NCBI GenBank assembly: GCA_030220185.1
Contig: JASPKZ010010273.1
Coordinates: 1,466,501 to 1,530,500 of the forward strand
DNA length: 64,000 bases
Direction of reading: 5' to 3'
Source of the DNA: Diploptera punctata
Taxonomy: Eukaryota > Arthropoda > Insecta > Blattodea > Blaberidae
Made by a program: the position numbers and the translations under genes. The notes under the pieces are model-generated. The model was not told the DNA's origin, made no database searches, and was given only the letters and a program-made list of their open reading frames with translations. The first letter of the stretch is position 1. Every line of letters begins with the position of its first letter. Positions 22,861 to 35,158 of the stretch are shown in pieces.

Positions 22861-23331
22861 ATTGCGGGCAGTCTACACATAGGAGATTTTAGGAAAAATA
22901 ATTATTTTTGGTAGTTTCCTTTCAAGACTCCACTTTAATACTAATTGCAAAAACTTAACTGGTGTTCAGGTAATAATGTGGCACTTTTTGATTTTATAAT
23001 TTTTTTGGTGAGGAAGGTCAATTGCATATTAATAGCATTTACGCCCTTCAGAAAAACGTAAATATTAACATACTAATTTTCACGCGATAGAGCATAAAAT
23101 CATCTATAATGTGACTATCTTTTCAAGTTGAGGGAATAGCCATTCTTCGAGAAATGTATTTTATAAAAGAGACTATTTAAAACAATACGATAAATTGACA
23201 GCTCTATTACTATTTAATTACACCAAGCGAAGACTTGAAATTCGGTACAGATATTCAGTATATCATAAAGTTTCACTGTAAAAAAAATGGTAAACTTTTA
23301 AAGATGTGAGTTCATTTTTCACAATTTTTTT
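22861..23331. other. Non-coding interior of the 3-kb candidate transposon
   Basis: AT-rich, no reading frame recognised; lies between the decayed gene and the right terminal repeat. Confidence 0.4.
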
Positions 23332-23354
23332 GCCGATTTCGTATGAAATGTCCC

Positions 23355-23805
23355 TTATACATTATTTGTGGAATCCAAAAGTTGAAGTAATTTAATATCG
23401 GCACTGAGTTTATTCAAATGCTCTATTAATTTGATTTCATGAGTTTCAGTTAAAATATTACCGATAAATGTGATTTGCCAAGTTACTAAAAATGAATGTG
23501 AGTGACTGTGTAATTTATACAGTAATATAAACAAGAGAAAATTTAGGTATAGAACTTTCCACGAGAAAAATTACCTCGTATAACAAGATAGGCCAAACTC
23601 CAAGATGTACAATAATAAATGCTCTTATTATTTATAAACTGCACAATTTGGAATATAATGTGTTATAAACTTTAAGGCACATTTTCGTCATACAGCTGTA
23701 GTAATAACTGTGATCACGGCACTGATAAGTAGTGGAATCAAGTTAAGATGTGGTGAAGAAAATCCTAATGAAAAGATTAAAAACGAAAGAATTACAAACG
23801 TCATC
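23355..23805. other. Unassigned AT-rich DNA
   Basis: No recognised feature. Confidence 0.5.
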
Positions 23806-24516
23806 ATAAGTAATGCCACGAGTGATTTCCAATTTATCTAGAGAATTTGGAAATCGAGGGTGGCATTTGTTAGGACTATTTAACGAATAAAATTAAGCTG
23901 TTTACTCACAAATCATTATTTAACTACAGTTATTTTAAAATATACATAACATATGCAAACGGCGATGTTTGAAAACAAATGAGAAACGATAGGTACGCTT
24001 AATTTGCTTCTTTGTTCATCACTGCAACCAGATCATACTATTTATTGCCAAAAGATCGCAATATTGTAAGAATGCATCCTAGTGGAGAAATTTATAACCA
24101 ACATTATACGTATTAATTAATTTCTGATGTCCTATGATGTATTTATGTCAATTATATTTTTCTGCAACGTCATTTCCTGAAAAAATAATTCGTTTACGAA
24201 AGTGCAAAAAGTGGTTTCTTTTTTTTTTTTGAGTATAATCAATTGCTACAAATGTTTTTATATTATCTCCCGCATGCGCTATCTGCTGACATTCATGCAC
24301 TATATATACAATCTGGTAGCCGTATTTATTGGAGAGTCAGTCACTGCAAAATAATGCTACGACCTATTCAGAATGTTAAAAGGAGGTGCTTTCTTTAATA
24401 TGATAAACTTTAGTTGATAAATTCGAGGCGAAACGCGACTGTGATTGGTTGAAAATAAAAAATCATTGAAATGTGATTGGTCATTGACTCCCATTTGGGG
24501 CATGAGTTAAATAGTC
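23806..24516 (-). mobile_element. Element B, copy 3 (reverse)
   Basis: Reads ATAAGTAATGCCACGAGTG at one end and GCATGAGTTAAATAGTC at the other. Its end hairpin is short and near-perfect: GATTTCCAA and TTGGAAATC around TCTAGA (about 23825-23856). Confidence 0.85.
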
Positions 24517-25379
24517 ATCAAATAGATTTTAATAATCATTTCTATCTTCCAGGTTCGAATTCAAATCCCTTGATTTTAATTCATTGTTTATTTTATAAAA
24601 TACACCAAATCCGTAAAAAATTATTTAGGGCCCTACACCTCTCTCTTATGTTTTATATAAATTTATTGTCCTGTTTCATATCCGTAAAATCGCAATTACT
24701 GTTTAAGTTAATACTATTCCACCGCTAGCATCTGGGCATACAGTATACCTCAATAACTATGTAGAAGAATTCTAGTTAACAAACAGAATACCGTACTTAT
24801 GACGATGTTCTACAACAGTTTATATCCGTACTATAATAAGAAACCTATGTAGGAAGGTATTTTTTGATCATACATATTTGCGGGCGGTCTAGTGTCCCGG
24901 TTATATGGATGGGGACGGAAATATTTTGGGGGTAAGGGACAAACGAATTCATAAGCGGGTTGTCAGTGGAATATGAAACAACTTGTCCATCCATTACTTG
25001 CTTGGAGATCAATGCGCGCGCACACACATACACATACTCTAGGAATCAGTAATCCACTAGGAGAAGTTCAGTAACATATCTATAAAATTATTCTTAAGAT
25101 AAATCCCCCTGCAGTAACAAAAAGATACTGAGAGAAGTGATCATCATCTTGTGAGCCGCTTGATTCGGAACGTGACTGCTCAATAGTTTTGGGGGAGAGA
25201 GAGAACTCGACTGAGGAGTTGGCGTCTTATATACCTTCCCTCCGTTTACAGATGATTATGCTGTTCATATTCAATATAATCAGTGATGTATCATGGAGGA
25301 CGGTACATCAGAGCATAAGCCATCAACGCCAATTGGATGCAACACTTCAAGCGAAAAAAAGAAGATAATGCTGCAAAGT
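24517..25379. other. Unassigned DNA
   Basis: Short GCGC and ACAC runs near 25014-25034. No gene or repeat recognised. Confidence 0.5.
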
Positions 25380-25665
25380 GATTTAATTCGTAAAATTCAC
25401 TGCAATCATAGCATTTTCATGCTATGCTTCACTTAGGGAATTATAGGTGTGGTAGCTTCCCGTTGCTTTCCACACCGGTCAATGATGATAATGATGGCCG
25501 GATGATTTTCGGGAACCGTTGTGCCCTAAGCTTCCTGACATTTGTCTTACAGGTGAGGAAAAACCCCGAAAAAACCACACCCAGGAGCCTACCCCGACCG
25601 GGAATCGAACCCGGGTCCACTTCGTGAAAAGACAGCGCGCTACCTCGAGACTACAGCGGTGAACT
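25380..25665 (-). repeat. SINE family A with G-type tail
   Basis: Same fused order as 15525-15842: repeat G (TAGCATTTTCATGCTATGCT, GTTGCTTTCCACACCGGT), an ATG/GAT run, then the reverse SINE A body and head. Confidence 0.8.
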
Positions 25666-26073
25666 GTAATAAGATATACTACTTTTAAATTGACTTTGCT
25701 ATTTTCTAATATAAATATTTGTTATTGTTACGTCTTTATTATAAATATTTTAAGCCCAAAAATATGAAATAATAATATAAATAATTTCTTCGTTAAAGAT
25801 ACTTGTCATCAAGACCAACTTAATTCTTAGTTTTTAAAAGTAACCTGATTAAAATATGTATAAGAGGAATATTAAATGGAACAAATAAACCTGTTTCTTT
25901 CTTCTACGATAATAATTATTGTCCTCGTTCTATTTGGTCAGTTTTTGAAGATCTATGTACATTATTATTTTATATTATATATAGAGATTTTTAGTATATT
26001 CTATATATAATTACGAAAAATATAACGATGCTATAATAATATATTTTTCTTTAATTTCGTTTAACATCTAACA
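25666..26073. other. Unassigned AT-rich DNA
   Basis: No recognised feature. Confidence 0.5.
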
Positions 26074-26511
26074 GTATTCCTTGGGGCCTGTCCATTTGGA
26101 GAATCACTGAGAAATATTCGGCACCACACTATTCGAAATATGATGGCAGAAGCCTTGCAAGATTTTGGATACACAGTTTATGAGGAAGTACATGGTGTGG
26201 GCATTAATGGGAGTAACAGACGAATAGATATTATTGCATTTAGACCATCCTCTAAAATTGGTATGATATTAGATCCCACAATTCGTTTTGAGACTCATAG
26301 TGGCCAACCTGAGGAAGTTGACTCTGAAAAGAAAGCCATATATGAGCCAACAATTGACTATTACAAAGATAAAAACCAAATAGATAGTATAACTGTCACA
26401 GGATTGATGATCGGGGGCAAGAGGTACTATACCAGGATTCTTAGCCAAATTTTGGAATTCCTTAGATTTGGACAGGGTGTATCTTTCTATAATTGCCATC
26501 GCTGCCATTAA
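26074..26511 (+). pseudogene. C-terminal restriction-like endonuclease domain of an R2-type LINE
   Basis: The frame is open from 26074 (VFLGACPFGESLRNIRHHTI), upstream of the Met at 26140, to a stop at 26511. It holds the C and H residues ending a CCHC knuckle, a conserved block ALQDFGYTVYEEVHGVG, and RRIDIIAF followed ~14 residues later by LDPTIRFE. That spacing of acidic residues fits the K/R-PD-x(12-14)-D/E catalytic core of the endonuclease in site-specific R2/R4-type LINEs. EVDSEKKAIYEPTI also looks conserved. No reverse transcriptase lies upstream, and no Met start is needed, so it is a 5'-truncated copy with an intact end. Alternative: a related domain captured by another element. Confidence 0.6.
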
Positions 26512-26904
26512 AGGATCAATTTTAAGAAACCATATTTACAAAATTACTTTATAGTATGTATACTTCAATTAGGCCTACAAGTTGATTTTTTTAAAATATA
26601 TTTACAAAATATATTTAATCAATTATAAAAATTAATTGTCTGTATCACTTTGTCCTTGAGGCAATCCTCTAATGAAGAAAGTTTTATATAATAAAAATAT
26701 GTTTTACATGCCACGAGGGCCTTACAGTGGCACTATCTGTCAGGAGAGGATTTTTAAACTATGGATCACACAAGGACATGAAGCGCCTCCCGAATGAGTG
26801 ATGAACTCAATGCCATAGCCTCCTCCGAGACAACACAATATAAAGACAAAACATACCAATCACACACACTTTCATACTAAACATGGCAAATATAATAATG
26901 GTTA
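26512..26904. other. Unassigned DNA
   Basis: No recognised feature; possible 3' flank of the R2-like fragment. Confidence 0.4.
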
Positions 26905-27080
26905 TCATAGCCAGATGATGTTAGGAGACCATTTGGGGCTTAAACTTAATCGACATTTCTCTTACAAGTGAGGAAAACCCTAGAAAAAACATAATTCTAG
27001 AAACTTGTCCCCACCGCAGATCGAACCCGGATCCGCTGCGTATGAGGCAGCGACGCTACCTCGAGACCTCAGCGGTAGAC
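26905..27080 (-). repeat. SINE family A, 5' part
   Basis: Reverse head (CAGATCGAACCCGGATCCGC, GGCAGCGACGCTACCTCGAG) and body with ACATTTCTCTTACAAGTGAG. Confidence 0.75.
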
Positions 27081-27534
27081 TGTAAGACAGTACAATAATA
27101 ATATATTCAGTTAAATTCATATGGCAGTATTATGTCTGCGCATTTGTAGGAGCTTTCTTCACGATTCCTGTCTATTGCTCCCCTTAGCATATACCTATAG
27201 CCAAAGAATGCAGAGAAACTCGAGCTTGCTCCCTAGAGCAATGAGATAATTACGCCTATTATAAGCTGTGAAGAAGTGGGATATGCTAATTATAGTTGTT
27301 ATTACATCAGGTTTCTCATAAATGCCTGCACTTGTAAATTTAAGAATACCCTAATTTGCCATTAAAATAAATACGGTATTTAGGATATTTTATCCTCATA
27401 TATTACAAAATACTTATTATTATCATGACTCATTACAATTTATTAGAAGATCCACAGGTAAATTATAAATAATTTGCTCATGTGAGTTGAATTGAGGTTA
27501 AAATCTGTATTTATATGTATATATGTTCTTAGCC
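27081..27534. other. Unassigned AT-rich DNA
   Basis: No recognised feature. Confidence 0.5.
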
Positions 27535-28118
27535 ACCCGTTAAACTCTTCATATTTCGAGTTCCGTGCTGGGCGGATGTATGGGGTCTATTTTCAATTCA
27601 TATGCCACCCCGCAGACCACTTTATGTAGATAATGTTTACTTGTATTGTCTGTGGTGAGGAACACATAATGAGCGTATATTTATATGTTTATATAGTGCT
27701 ATGTATATGTTGTAAGAAGGATGGTGATGAAGAGAACGGGGGAGGCACGTTGCCTATTCATGTCGAAAAGTATCAAAGGGACCGCCAGGTTTAACAACCC
27801 CCATCCATAGGACGAACATTACCACATGCTTTCACAACATAAGTATGTGGAAGGATTTGCAATTTAATGCGGGAATCTGATACATAATGTAGCGATTAAG
27901 AATTGTGCACCACCATCCCTCCTGGCCCCAAGATTGAAAATTTTACTATTTTAAGTAATTTTACAATTACAATTTTCAGTTGAACCCTAGCCACGAATAA
28001 AAAAATAGATTCTATTATCATCGTAATATCCGCCTCCCAACTCCACCAGGTTATCGAACTCGGGGACAGCTAGTCAGGAAGCAGACGTGTTACCGCATGA
28101 ACCTGCACGGTGGACTCA
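27535..28118 (+). repeat. Repeat F (long interspersed repeat)
   Basis: Aligns block by block with 53310-54185: GTGCTGGGCGGAT, CAGACCACTTTA, GATGATGAAGAGAA-like, AACCCCCATCC, GAGATTGAAAATTTT, and a tRNA-like end (TATCGAACTCGGG, AGTCAGGAAGCAG). Non-coding. Confidence 0.65.
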
Positions 28119-29519
28119 TTAAAAATGCTATATTGCCTAAATAACAAAGCTGTAAATTTTTTCTACTTCATTTTCAAATATACCCGGATGAAAATAAAAC
28201 AATTTTCTATAACAATGTAATTATTTGGTAATACAATTTATCTTCCAACCGAGGGACATAAATATACAGATTTATTATGAAATCTTAAATAAATTAGGGG
28301 CTTAAAACAATAGGGTATAATGTTAAGTAACGTTGCAAACATGATGGCTTTATGAAATGAAACAATACATGTATTAAGACAATATTATGGCTTATGAAAC
28401 AGTAGGTTTTATTCTGCATCCACTAAACTATGCCCTCCACTGGTACCTGGCGTCATCCAATTGAATTCAGTTCATATCTCCTATATCCATCCTAATATTA
28501 TCCCTATCAACGCCTAGGTCTTTCTAATGATTTTTTCCAAGGTTTCCCATCACATATTTCTATCTATCTGACCTGACTTATCAGACTTTCCCAATCTCCT
28601 AGACTCAATAACACGGACAATTTTATGACAACGATAAGCTTATAAAATTATGAAGCTGCTAAGAAATTATTAGGAGGGGGGTTCAAATAAATTTGAGCTA
28701 TTTGAATAATTCTGCATCATTACATGTAAATATAATTTCACATACAATGAAACTACCAAAAATTAAAATTATAAAACGTATAATATAATTAATAATTACA
28801 GCATATGTTATAATACAATCGATAGCCGGCGATCTTTTTTCTATAGTTTGTTCTTAAGTAGCCCCAGTTCACGAATGAATCAATAACTAAACTAGGGCAC
28901 ATACTGTATATGAATGTAACAATATCACATCATTTTTTAATTATTGGTGATAATATAATTATTATTCCTAGAAATGTCAGTTTCATTAATTATTTCAAGA
29001 ATGTTTTTATTACACATTAATCTACTTTATTGAACGGGAAGTTAACTTCAATGGCTGTTAGTTTTAGCCTAATAACCTTAAAATCAAATTGAAAATAAGA
29101 TTCAGTCATATAATAGTTCACATGAACTGGAATATTAGACAGTTTACAACCATTTATTTTGTAATGTTGGCTAAATAAATGTAAATTATAAATTATATAG
29201 TCTATTATCTTAAATTTGTTATTTACCAGGAGACATCGCTGAACTTATTCCTTTCCTCCAGTTCACTGAAGGTAAGTGTGTGTGTGGGTGTGCGCGCGCG
29301 TATGTTTAGTTTATATGCAACAAATTAAATGATTATTATTCAGTAACGTTTCCTGGTAAACGGACCTTAATTTCTCAATATTTTTCGGCTGAGCTATCAT
29401 AAGGATTCATAAAAAAAAAAAGAAACTTAATATAGGCTAAATGGTTAAGAAATAAGAAAATTACTATTTTTGAGGAATTAACCCCAATGGGTACAATTTG
29501 GACACGACACACACATAGT
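28119..29519. other. Unassigned AT-rich DNA
   Basis: A small TG/CG-rich run at 29276-29302; otherwise nothing recognised. Confidence 0.5.
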
Positions 29520-29625
29520 TCCAAGGTTGAGATTTTAAAAATCCCTTACCCCGCCGAGAATCGAACCCGGATTGCTAGAGTAGAAGGTAGGGACTCTACC
29601 GACTACGCCACAGCGATGAACAAAT
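29520..29625 (-). repeat. tRNA-derived repeat, single copy here
   Basis: Minus strand: CGCTGTGGCGTAGTCGGTAG (A box) and CCGGGTTCGATTCTCGG (B box). The 3' continuation toward 29520 contains AAATCTCAACCTTGG. No second copy in the window. Confidence 0.55.
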
Positions 29626-31296
29626 AAGATTATTCTGCCCATAGGTTATCTACAAAGTTGGGCATCCGTTTTATGGTATATATATATTGTATATTTTTAC
29701 CTTATTATTTTAAATAACCATTATATTAAAAAAAACTTAAACTTTCAATATGTCTTCCTTTTACTGACTGAAAAAACGCCACTTCATTATTTGTTCCCAT
29801 GCAGCAGCATGATAATCTGTGTGGTTTGTATAACTTTTAGTTCATCACAAAACCTATAACACTCGCACATTGTAGAAAATAAACATTTACTGTGGATATT
29901 CTTACATGTATAACATGTTTTTGTTCACTAGTAATAGATATCTAAAAATAACTGTAGCCGTTTTTATTTTTTATTTTTTTTTAAGCTGAGCATGGAAACC
30001 TCTCCACATAAAAATCCACCAAATCCTGACGGTTCCCAACCTCAACAATATAACGGATTTTATATTTGGTTGATGTATTAATTATAATAATATTGAGTAT
30101 CGTGTCATTTCTTATTATGTTATACTGTTTGCAGGAAGAACAGGAACTGATTTTAAATGTCTTATATTTCAAAAGTCCATAGTTATGTTGGTACATTGAG
30201 ACACCTGTTTTTTTTTTTTTTAGTCGGCACCTAGCGTTGTAATATCAAGTTACACTCTCGTTCGTAACCTTTCATTTCCGTGCCGGTGTTCTGTATCAAA
30301 ATTGTGTGCTTTGCGAAATGTTGTCTTATTTTAATCTGAATGTAGTTCTAAATTCTAATGTATTAATAAGTGATGTGGTGAAAATATTAGTGTAACAAGA
30401 ATGGAAAAAACTGATTTCTTGATCTGTTGTTTTGATGTTTCCCTTCATCTCTCCTCGGTAAGTTTGTAAACGAATACGATTTATAGAATATTCGTTTATA
30501 ATAATAATAATAGCTTTATTTTACCATGGTCATTGCGTATTAGAATAGAGCCTAATAGTTTCAACTAGCCTACTTAAATATACAGAATAAAATTCCCTTT
30601 CATTAAAGAATTATTGTCTTGTCTACTTAAATATTTGAAAACTTTATATTAGTTGGAGACCAATATTATCAAATCATAGATATATAATCTAGTACGAAAT
30701 GACTTATATTTTATAATTATTATCGAAATCTATTTGGCACAATTTAGTAAATTAGATAAAGAATACATACGCTATAAATGTTAAAGAATAAGTTTTCAAT
30801 TATTTCAGCATGATATAAAATTTATTAAAATGGAGGAGGTATGTTATTTATGAGTAATTAAATAAGTTGAGAAGCGGTTAATTTGTGGAACTATTATTGG
30901 TTTTGCTCCAAACTGCACACATCATGACCAAAATATTTCATGTAGTTTTTGAAATAAAGTTTACGTACAATACTATTCTTGATGAGAATACGATTGTCAA
31001 ATAAAATTCTACTCCGAGTTGTCTCTTGCAGAAAATAAAACATTTGTGTTATCTTATCTCTGTATTCTCCTACCCAGTTATCTCAAACATTTGTCGGTAC
31101 CAATACTGGCAGTAACACTGAAACAAAATCAACTAATGCCAAAGCAGATGGACTAAATTTAGTCTAGTTTCTAGTGAATTTTAAAGATTATAATGTAAAT
31201 GATGTATTACCATAACAATAATAATAATAGTAATAATAATATTAATAAAGCATATAGCTCTTGTCATAAAAAGTTAGAAAAATTGGAAAAAACATG
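29626..31296. other. Unassigned AT-rich DNA
   Basis: Only short A/T runs and triplet repeats (for example around 31205-31245). Confidence 0.5.
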
Positions 31297-31555
31297 AATT
31301 GATGTTGTTAGAAGCAAAGGGATGTATGTGAATTTTTTTTAGCAAAAATCGAGTTTGGTGCACAATTACATTCTTGAAGCATAATTTTATTTAGTGGCTA
31401 AGGAAGTGATGTGCTATGCTTTAGGAGTAGATAACGAATGATTGTTATAATTTTCAATTACCTATAATTTTCTTATACAACTTCAACTTTGAACCTGTTT
31501 TTCTCAATACTGCAAAACCTGCTCTTACACTCTTTGGCATCTAACCGTCTCAATT
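31297..31555 (-). mobile_element. Inverted-repeat element A, uninterrupted copy
   Basis: The ends AATTGATGTTGTTAGAAGC and, in reverse, AATTGAGACGGTTAGATGC are diverged inverted repeats. The inner sequence matches both halves of the split copy at 8000-8954 in reverse, without the 701-base insertion. Length 259 bases; non-coding. Confidence 0.75.
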
Positions 31556-31674
31556 AGAATGGAGATGAACATAGCCTAGAAATAATTATATAAATATCGT
31601 TGATCCTTAAAAGGCAGTTATGAATCTTGGTTAAAAAAGAGAATTGCCAAAATCTGACTATGTTTTTTTTTATT

Positions 31675-31735
31675 CAATGCCACCACGTTGTCATTTCGAC
31701 ATTCTGGTAATCTCTCCTTAATGTTACCGCCCGGT
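31675..31735 (-). repeat. SINE family A, 3' tail fragment
   Basis: TCAATGCCACCACGTTGTCA then TTTCGACATTCTGGTAATCT is the reverse of the family A tail. Confidence 0.6.
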
Positions 31736-31809
31736 CATATTGCATCATTCCTTATCTCTGTCTCCAATTCCATAATTAAATCAAACATAACCTAACTTAA
31801 GGTAAAATC

Positions 31810-31811
<2 letters not shown>

Positions 31812-31842
<31 letters not shown>
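31812..31842. repeat. TA microsatellite
   Basis: About 14 TA units, not bordered by the tRNA-like element. Confidence 0.9.
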
Positions 31843-31844
<2 letters not shown>

Positions 31845-33875
31845 AAATACAACCGTATGGCCCTAATCTAATGAGATTTAAGTAAACATATATTAACGTA
31901 ACTTCAGGAATGTACTGTAAATTAAATAAAAATACGATGTAGGAAGTAATAGGGAACGATGTCAGTAGATGTCGCTATATAAGAAAATCCGTCACGAAAC
32001 GGCTTAAGTAAACTGAGCGAATTCCTCAGCAAGTCAAATGTATGGATTTATTTTGCTGTTTACGGATTTTTTTTTCTTTTTTTTTAATTCTTAAATTTGA
32101 GGAAAAAAACTAATTTCTCATGCCAGTTATTCAAATGTGTCAGATCGAAGTGATTTTTTTTTTAATTTTGGACTTCAGGCAAAACCCCACGGCACAACAG
32201 TACATTATCTTTCAGTTCATTTTCCATAGTATATTCTTGTAATATTGTTACTCTACGTACTTCATCTGTCTTTACTAACATTTTGTAATATTTTAAACAT
32301 TTTCAACGATACTTGTAACATTCTTTTATAATTTTTAGGAATTTGATTATTTATTTATTTATTTACAAGAAACACGGTAAGATTACGATACTCTTAGACA
32401 ATACCATAATATACACCAGCTATTGTCTCTCCTCTTCCAATGTTGTCACCATCAATAACTCAATTACACTATTTTTGTTAGGGTAGTACTATTTTTATTG
32501 GGTTAATGCTAGTGTACATCAGATTTGAGTACACTTCAGTAAATAATACGCATGTCATTTATTTTGTTAGGTTAGGAAGGGAGAAGTTAATGCACATCCA
32601 TTCCTAATAAACATTTGGGCATTTATTTCGAAGGTTGGTCATACCGCACGCGCTGCCATCTAGCGACAGCTCTATAAACTTTCTGTAGAGCTTCAAATAT
32701 ATGTGGTTCCAACTATCGACAGCTCTATAAACTCATGCGCAGGTTTTTCTGCAGGACTTGAAAATGTATCTGGAAAGATAAAGTACTGTTTTTCCCCAGT
32801 GTGTAGCCTACTAGAGTCAACATGATTCTAAATTCAGTTTTTTTTATAATTTACTTGCTATAATCATTTCGCTCTTGAAACACAATATAAAAATAATAAT
32901 TTAGTTTCTGCAGTTCTTACCGTTAATTTAATTTTGAATTCCACTCATGGAGAGGCCCTTGAAGTCCTAAATACTTTTTTTTTATTTTAAAAACCTAAAA
33001 AAAAAAAGTTTCCTTTAGGATAATATATGTAAAGTGGATTTGTTTGTTTGTTTTTTCCAAATAAATAAAAGGTTGGGCCTGAAAGAGATTCTTTAACCCT
33101 TAGAAAGAATTGAAAGAGTTAAGAAGTTGTTTATTTTAAAATATTTTGATGTATAAGACAAAAGTAATTAAACAAATATGGAAGAGTTATAATTAAATCA
33201 CTATCAGAACTCCTATTATTTATGTGGCGACCTTAGTAATATAAGCATTCAGAAATAAACAATAGGCCTACTGTTTAAGAAGTTCAAGAAACTCAAAATA
33301 AAAAAAAAATAATTTGATCATATTCCCCAATCCCGTCGAATAAATCTAATTATGTAAAATCGTTTATACTTTTTATAGGACAAAAAGCCCAGTTTTTTAT
33401 ACACTTTTATAATAAAACAGCAATTCTACTTTATTTTCAGAATATCATTGCAATTTATAGTTAATTATATGTAACCTATACATTTATTTTTTTTTTTGGA
33501 AACAAGAATACTTAATATGAATTTTAAACCTAAACGTGATTTTGGAATTATAATAAAAATAATACATTTATTTTGAGAAAAACTAGCAATACGATGTGAA
33601 TAAGGCTTTACAAAATTAAAATTAAGGGAAATCGTGTGATTTAATTGCTGATAGTGTTATTCATTGAACGAAATTTAAGTCTAGGTTTTATATATTTTCA
33701 TGCCCTTGAACACTAACCTTAATCTTTGGTTTAGCAGTCTAACTTCAGACTTTGAAATCGCTGCTTGCAAGAAATTTTTAATCGGACTGATCTATACTAC
33801 GGAACTGAATAATCGGTTGTAGCTATGATAGAGTACATAATATAACCTAAATCTAGCATCTATAGAGAAAGCCTG
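31843..33875. other. Mostly unassigned DNA
   Basis: Contains an imperfect local duplication at about 32660-32765 (CGACAGCTCTATAAACT twice). No gene recognised. Confidence 0.45.
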
Positions 33876-34115
33876 AAGGGAACAGCTTGGAGGTAGTTTG
33901 TTGGTCACTCTGTGGGTCAACCAGACACGAAGTCGTGACTGGAGAGCCGGATCGAGTCACGACCCGGCCACCAAGTACCCTGACAGCAGTGGCTTCTCCA
34001 CGAAAACATCAGGTGCGATATGCTCCACTGATCAAGTGGCTATCTCTACCCACAATCCACCGCAGTAGCTCACGGTATCTCGTGACTCTGGTTACAATCT
34101 CAACCACTTTTGCAC
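33876..34115. other. GC-richer island of unknown nature
   Basis: Composition differs from its AT-rich surroundings. GTCGTGACT and AGTCACGAC (33932-33963) form a 9-bp inverted repeat. A 104-codon frame (33887-34201, plus) covers it but shows no domain and runs on into AT-rich DNA. Could be an unrecognised repeat. Confidence 0.4.
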
Positions 34116-34606
34116 AAAAAATATTATTTTTATCCATTAAAAAATCTTCAGGATTATGGCCAGTATTTGTAAAGTTAGTTCGTTTTTGTAATGGCGATTA
34201 ACTATGATCTAAAAATTAAAATATCTCTTGAGTATATATCCGCTAACTATCGTACTAAGCTACATATCGATTTTAAGTTTATTGTTTACTATAAAATCTA
34301 AATAAAATAAAATATACACACAAATCAGAGACGGTGCTCATATTTGATTGGTAATTTTATAATTAGTATGTGAATACCTTTGTTAATCTTTGAAAATCTT
34401 TGTTATGAAGTCGTTAAATCCCTCGAAAAGACAACGTGAAAACATTAATGGGCATATATAAGTAAGGATTATTGCTTAGATATGTTGTATGACATAATGA
34501 AGAATAGACATAGATTTGCCATAGATAATACCTAGCATAGACTGTTGTATGAAACGTGATAGAATGAGGCCTCGGACATTACTAGACTTATTCTCATTTT
34601 CTATAA
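34116..34606. other. Unassigned AT-rich DNA
   Basis: No recognised feature. Confidence 0.5.
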
Positions 34607-35158
34607 CACTGGTCAACGTGATTTTTGTCTCATGAGAACCAATAGTTGTACTTAATGCAGTTTTTTTATCGTGTTTTCAAATATGTATTCGGAATTTCTC
34701 CATCACCCACAGTGTTTTATTTCAATTTCAGTTAATAGATTTAAATAATTATATTTTTAATAAACCTAGATTTCTTCCCGGAAAATCTTCGCGCAGTGAG
34801 CGATGAGCACGGGGAACACTTTCATGAGATTTCAGCTATGGAAAAGAGATACCAAGGCAAATGAAATCCTAATATGCTGGCCGATTATTGTTGGACCATC
34901 AAGAGGGATGCTCCACATGCGAAATATAGCAAAAAATCGTCATTTCTTACTTTCTAGGCGAGTCCGAATGTTCGAATATTGTGTAGTTAGATTGTAGGAA
35001 ATATTAAAGTGTTTGAAATTATAAATACCTGTCTCTCGGAAACCTTGCGTGATGGAAAAATAACCTATATCATATTTGAATTCAGCAGAAAACATACTAT
35101 CAGAATCACATATTTTTCTTTCTGAGACAAAAAAAAGTTTATTTTTTGTTGCTCAGTG
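34607..35158. mobile_element. CACTG-ended element, copy 1
   Basis: Starts CACTGGTCAAC and ends GTTGCTCAGTG, which are imperfect inverted repeats. About 550 bases, aligned over its length with 55033-55578. The frame 34803-34997 is not kept open in the other copy, so coding is unlikely. Confidence 0.65.

Larger units (their letters stand above)
20343..23354. mobile_element. Candidate ~3.0-kb DNA transposon with TTAT duplication
   Basis: The left end GGGACATTCCATATCAAATC and the right end (reverse complement GGGACATTTCATACGAAATC) are inverted repeats with 3 differences in about 22. Each is flanked directly by TTAT, a 4-bp duplication like that of TTAA-targeting superfamilies. Inside are a decayed protein gene (21979-22600), a LINE insertion with its own 15-bp duplication (21048-21495) and a SINE fragment with GAT repeats (22625-22745). 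Superfamily not assigned. Confidence 0.6.

Noticed and set aside
34803..34997. 64-codon frame in the CACTG-ended element
   Set aside because: Not kept open in the second copy at 55033-55578.
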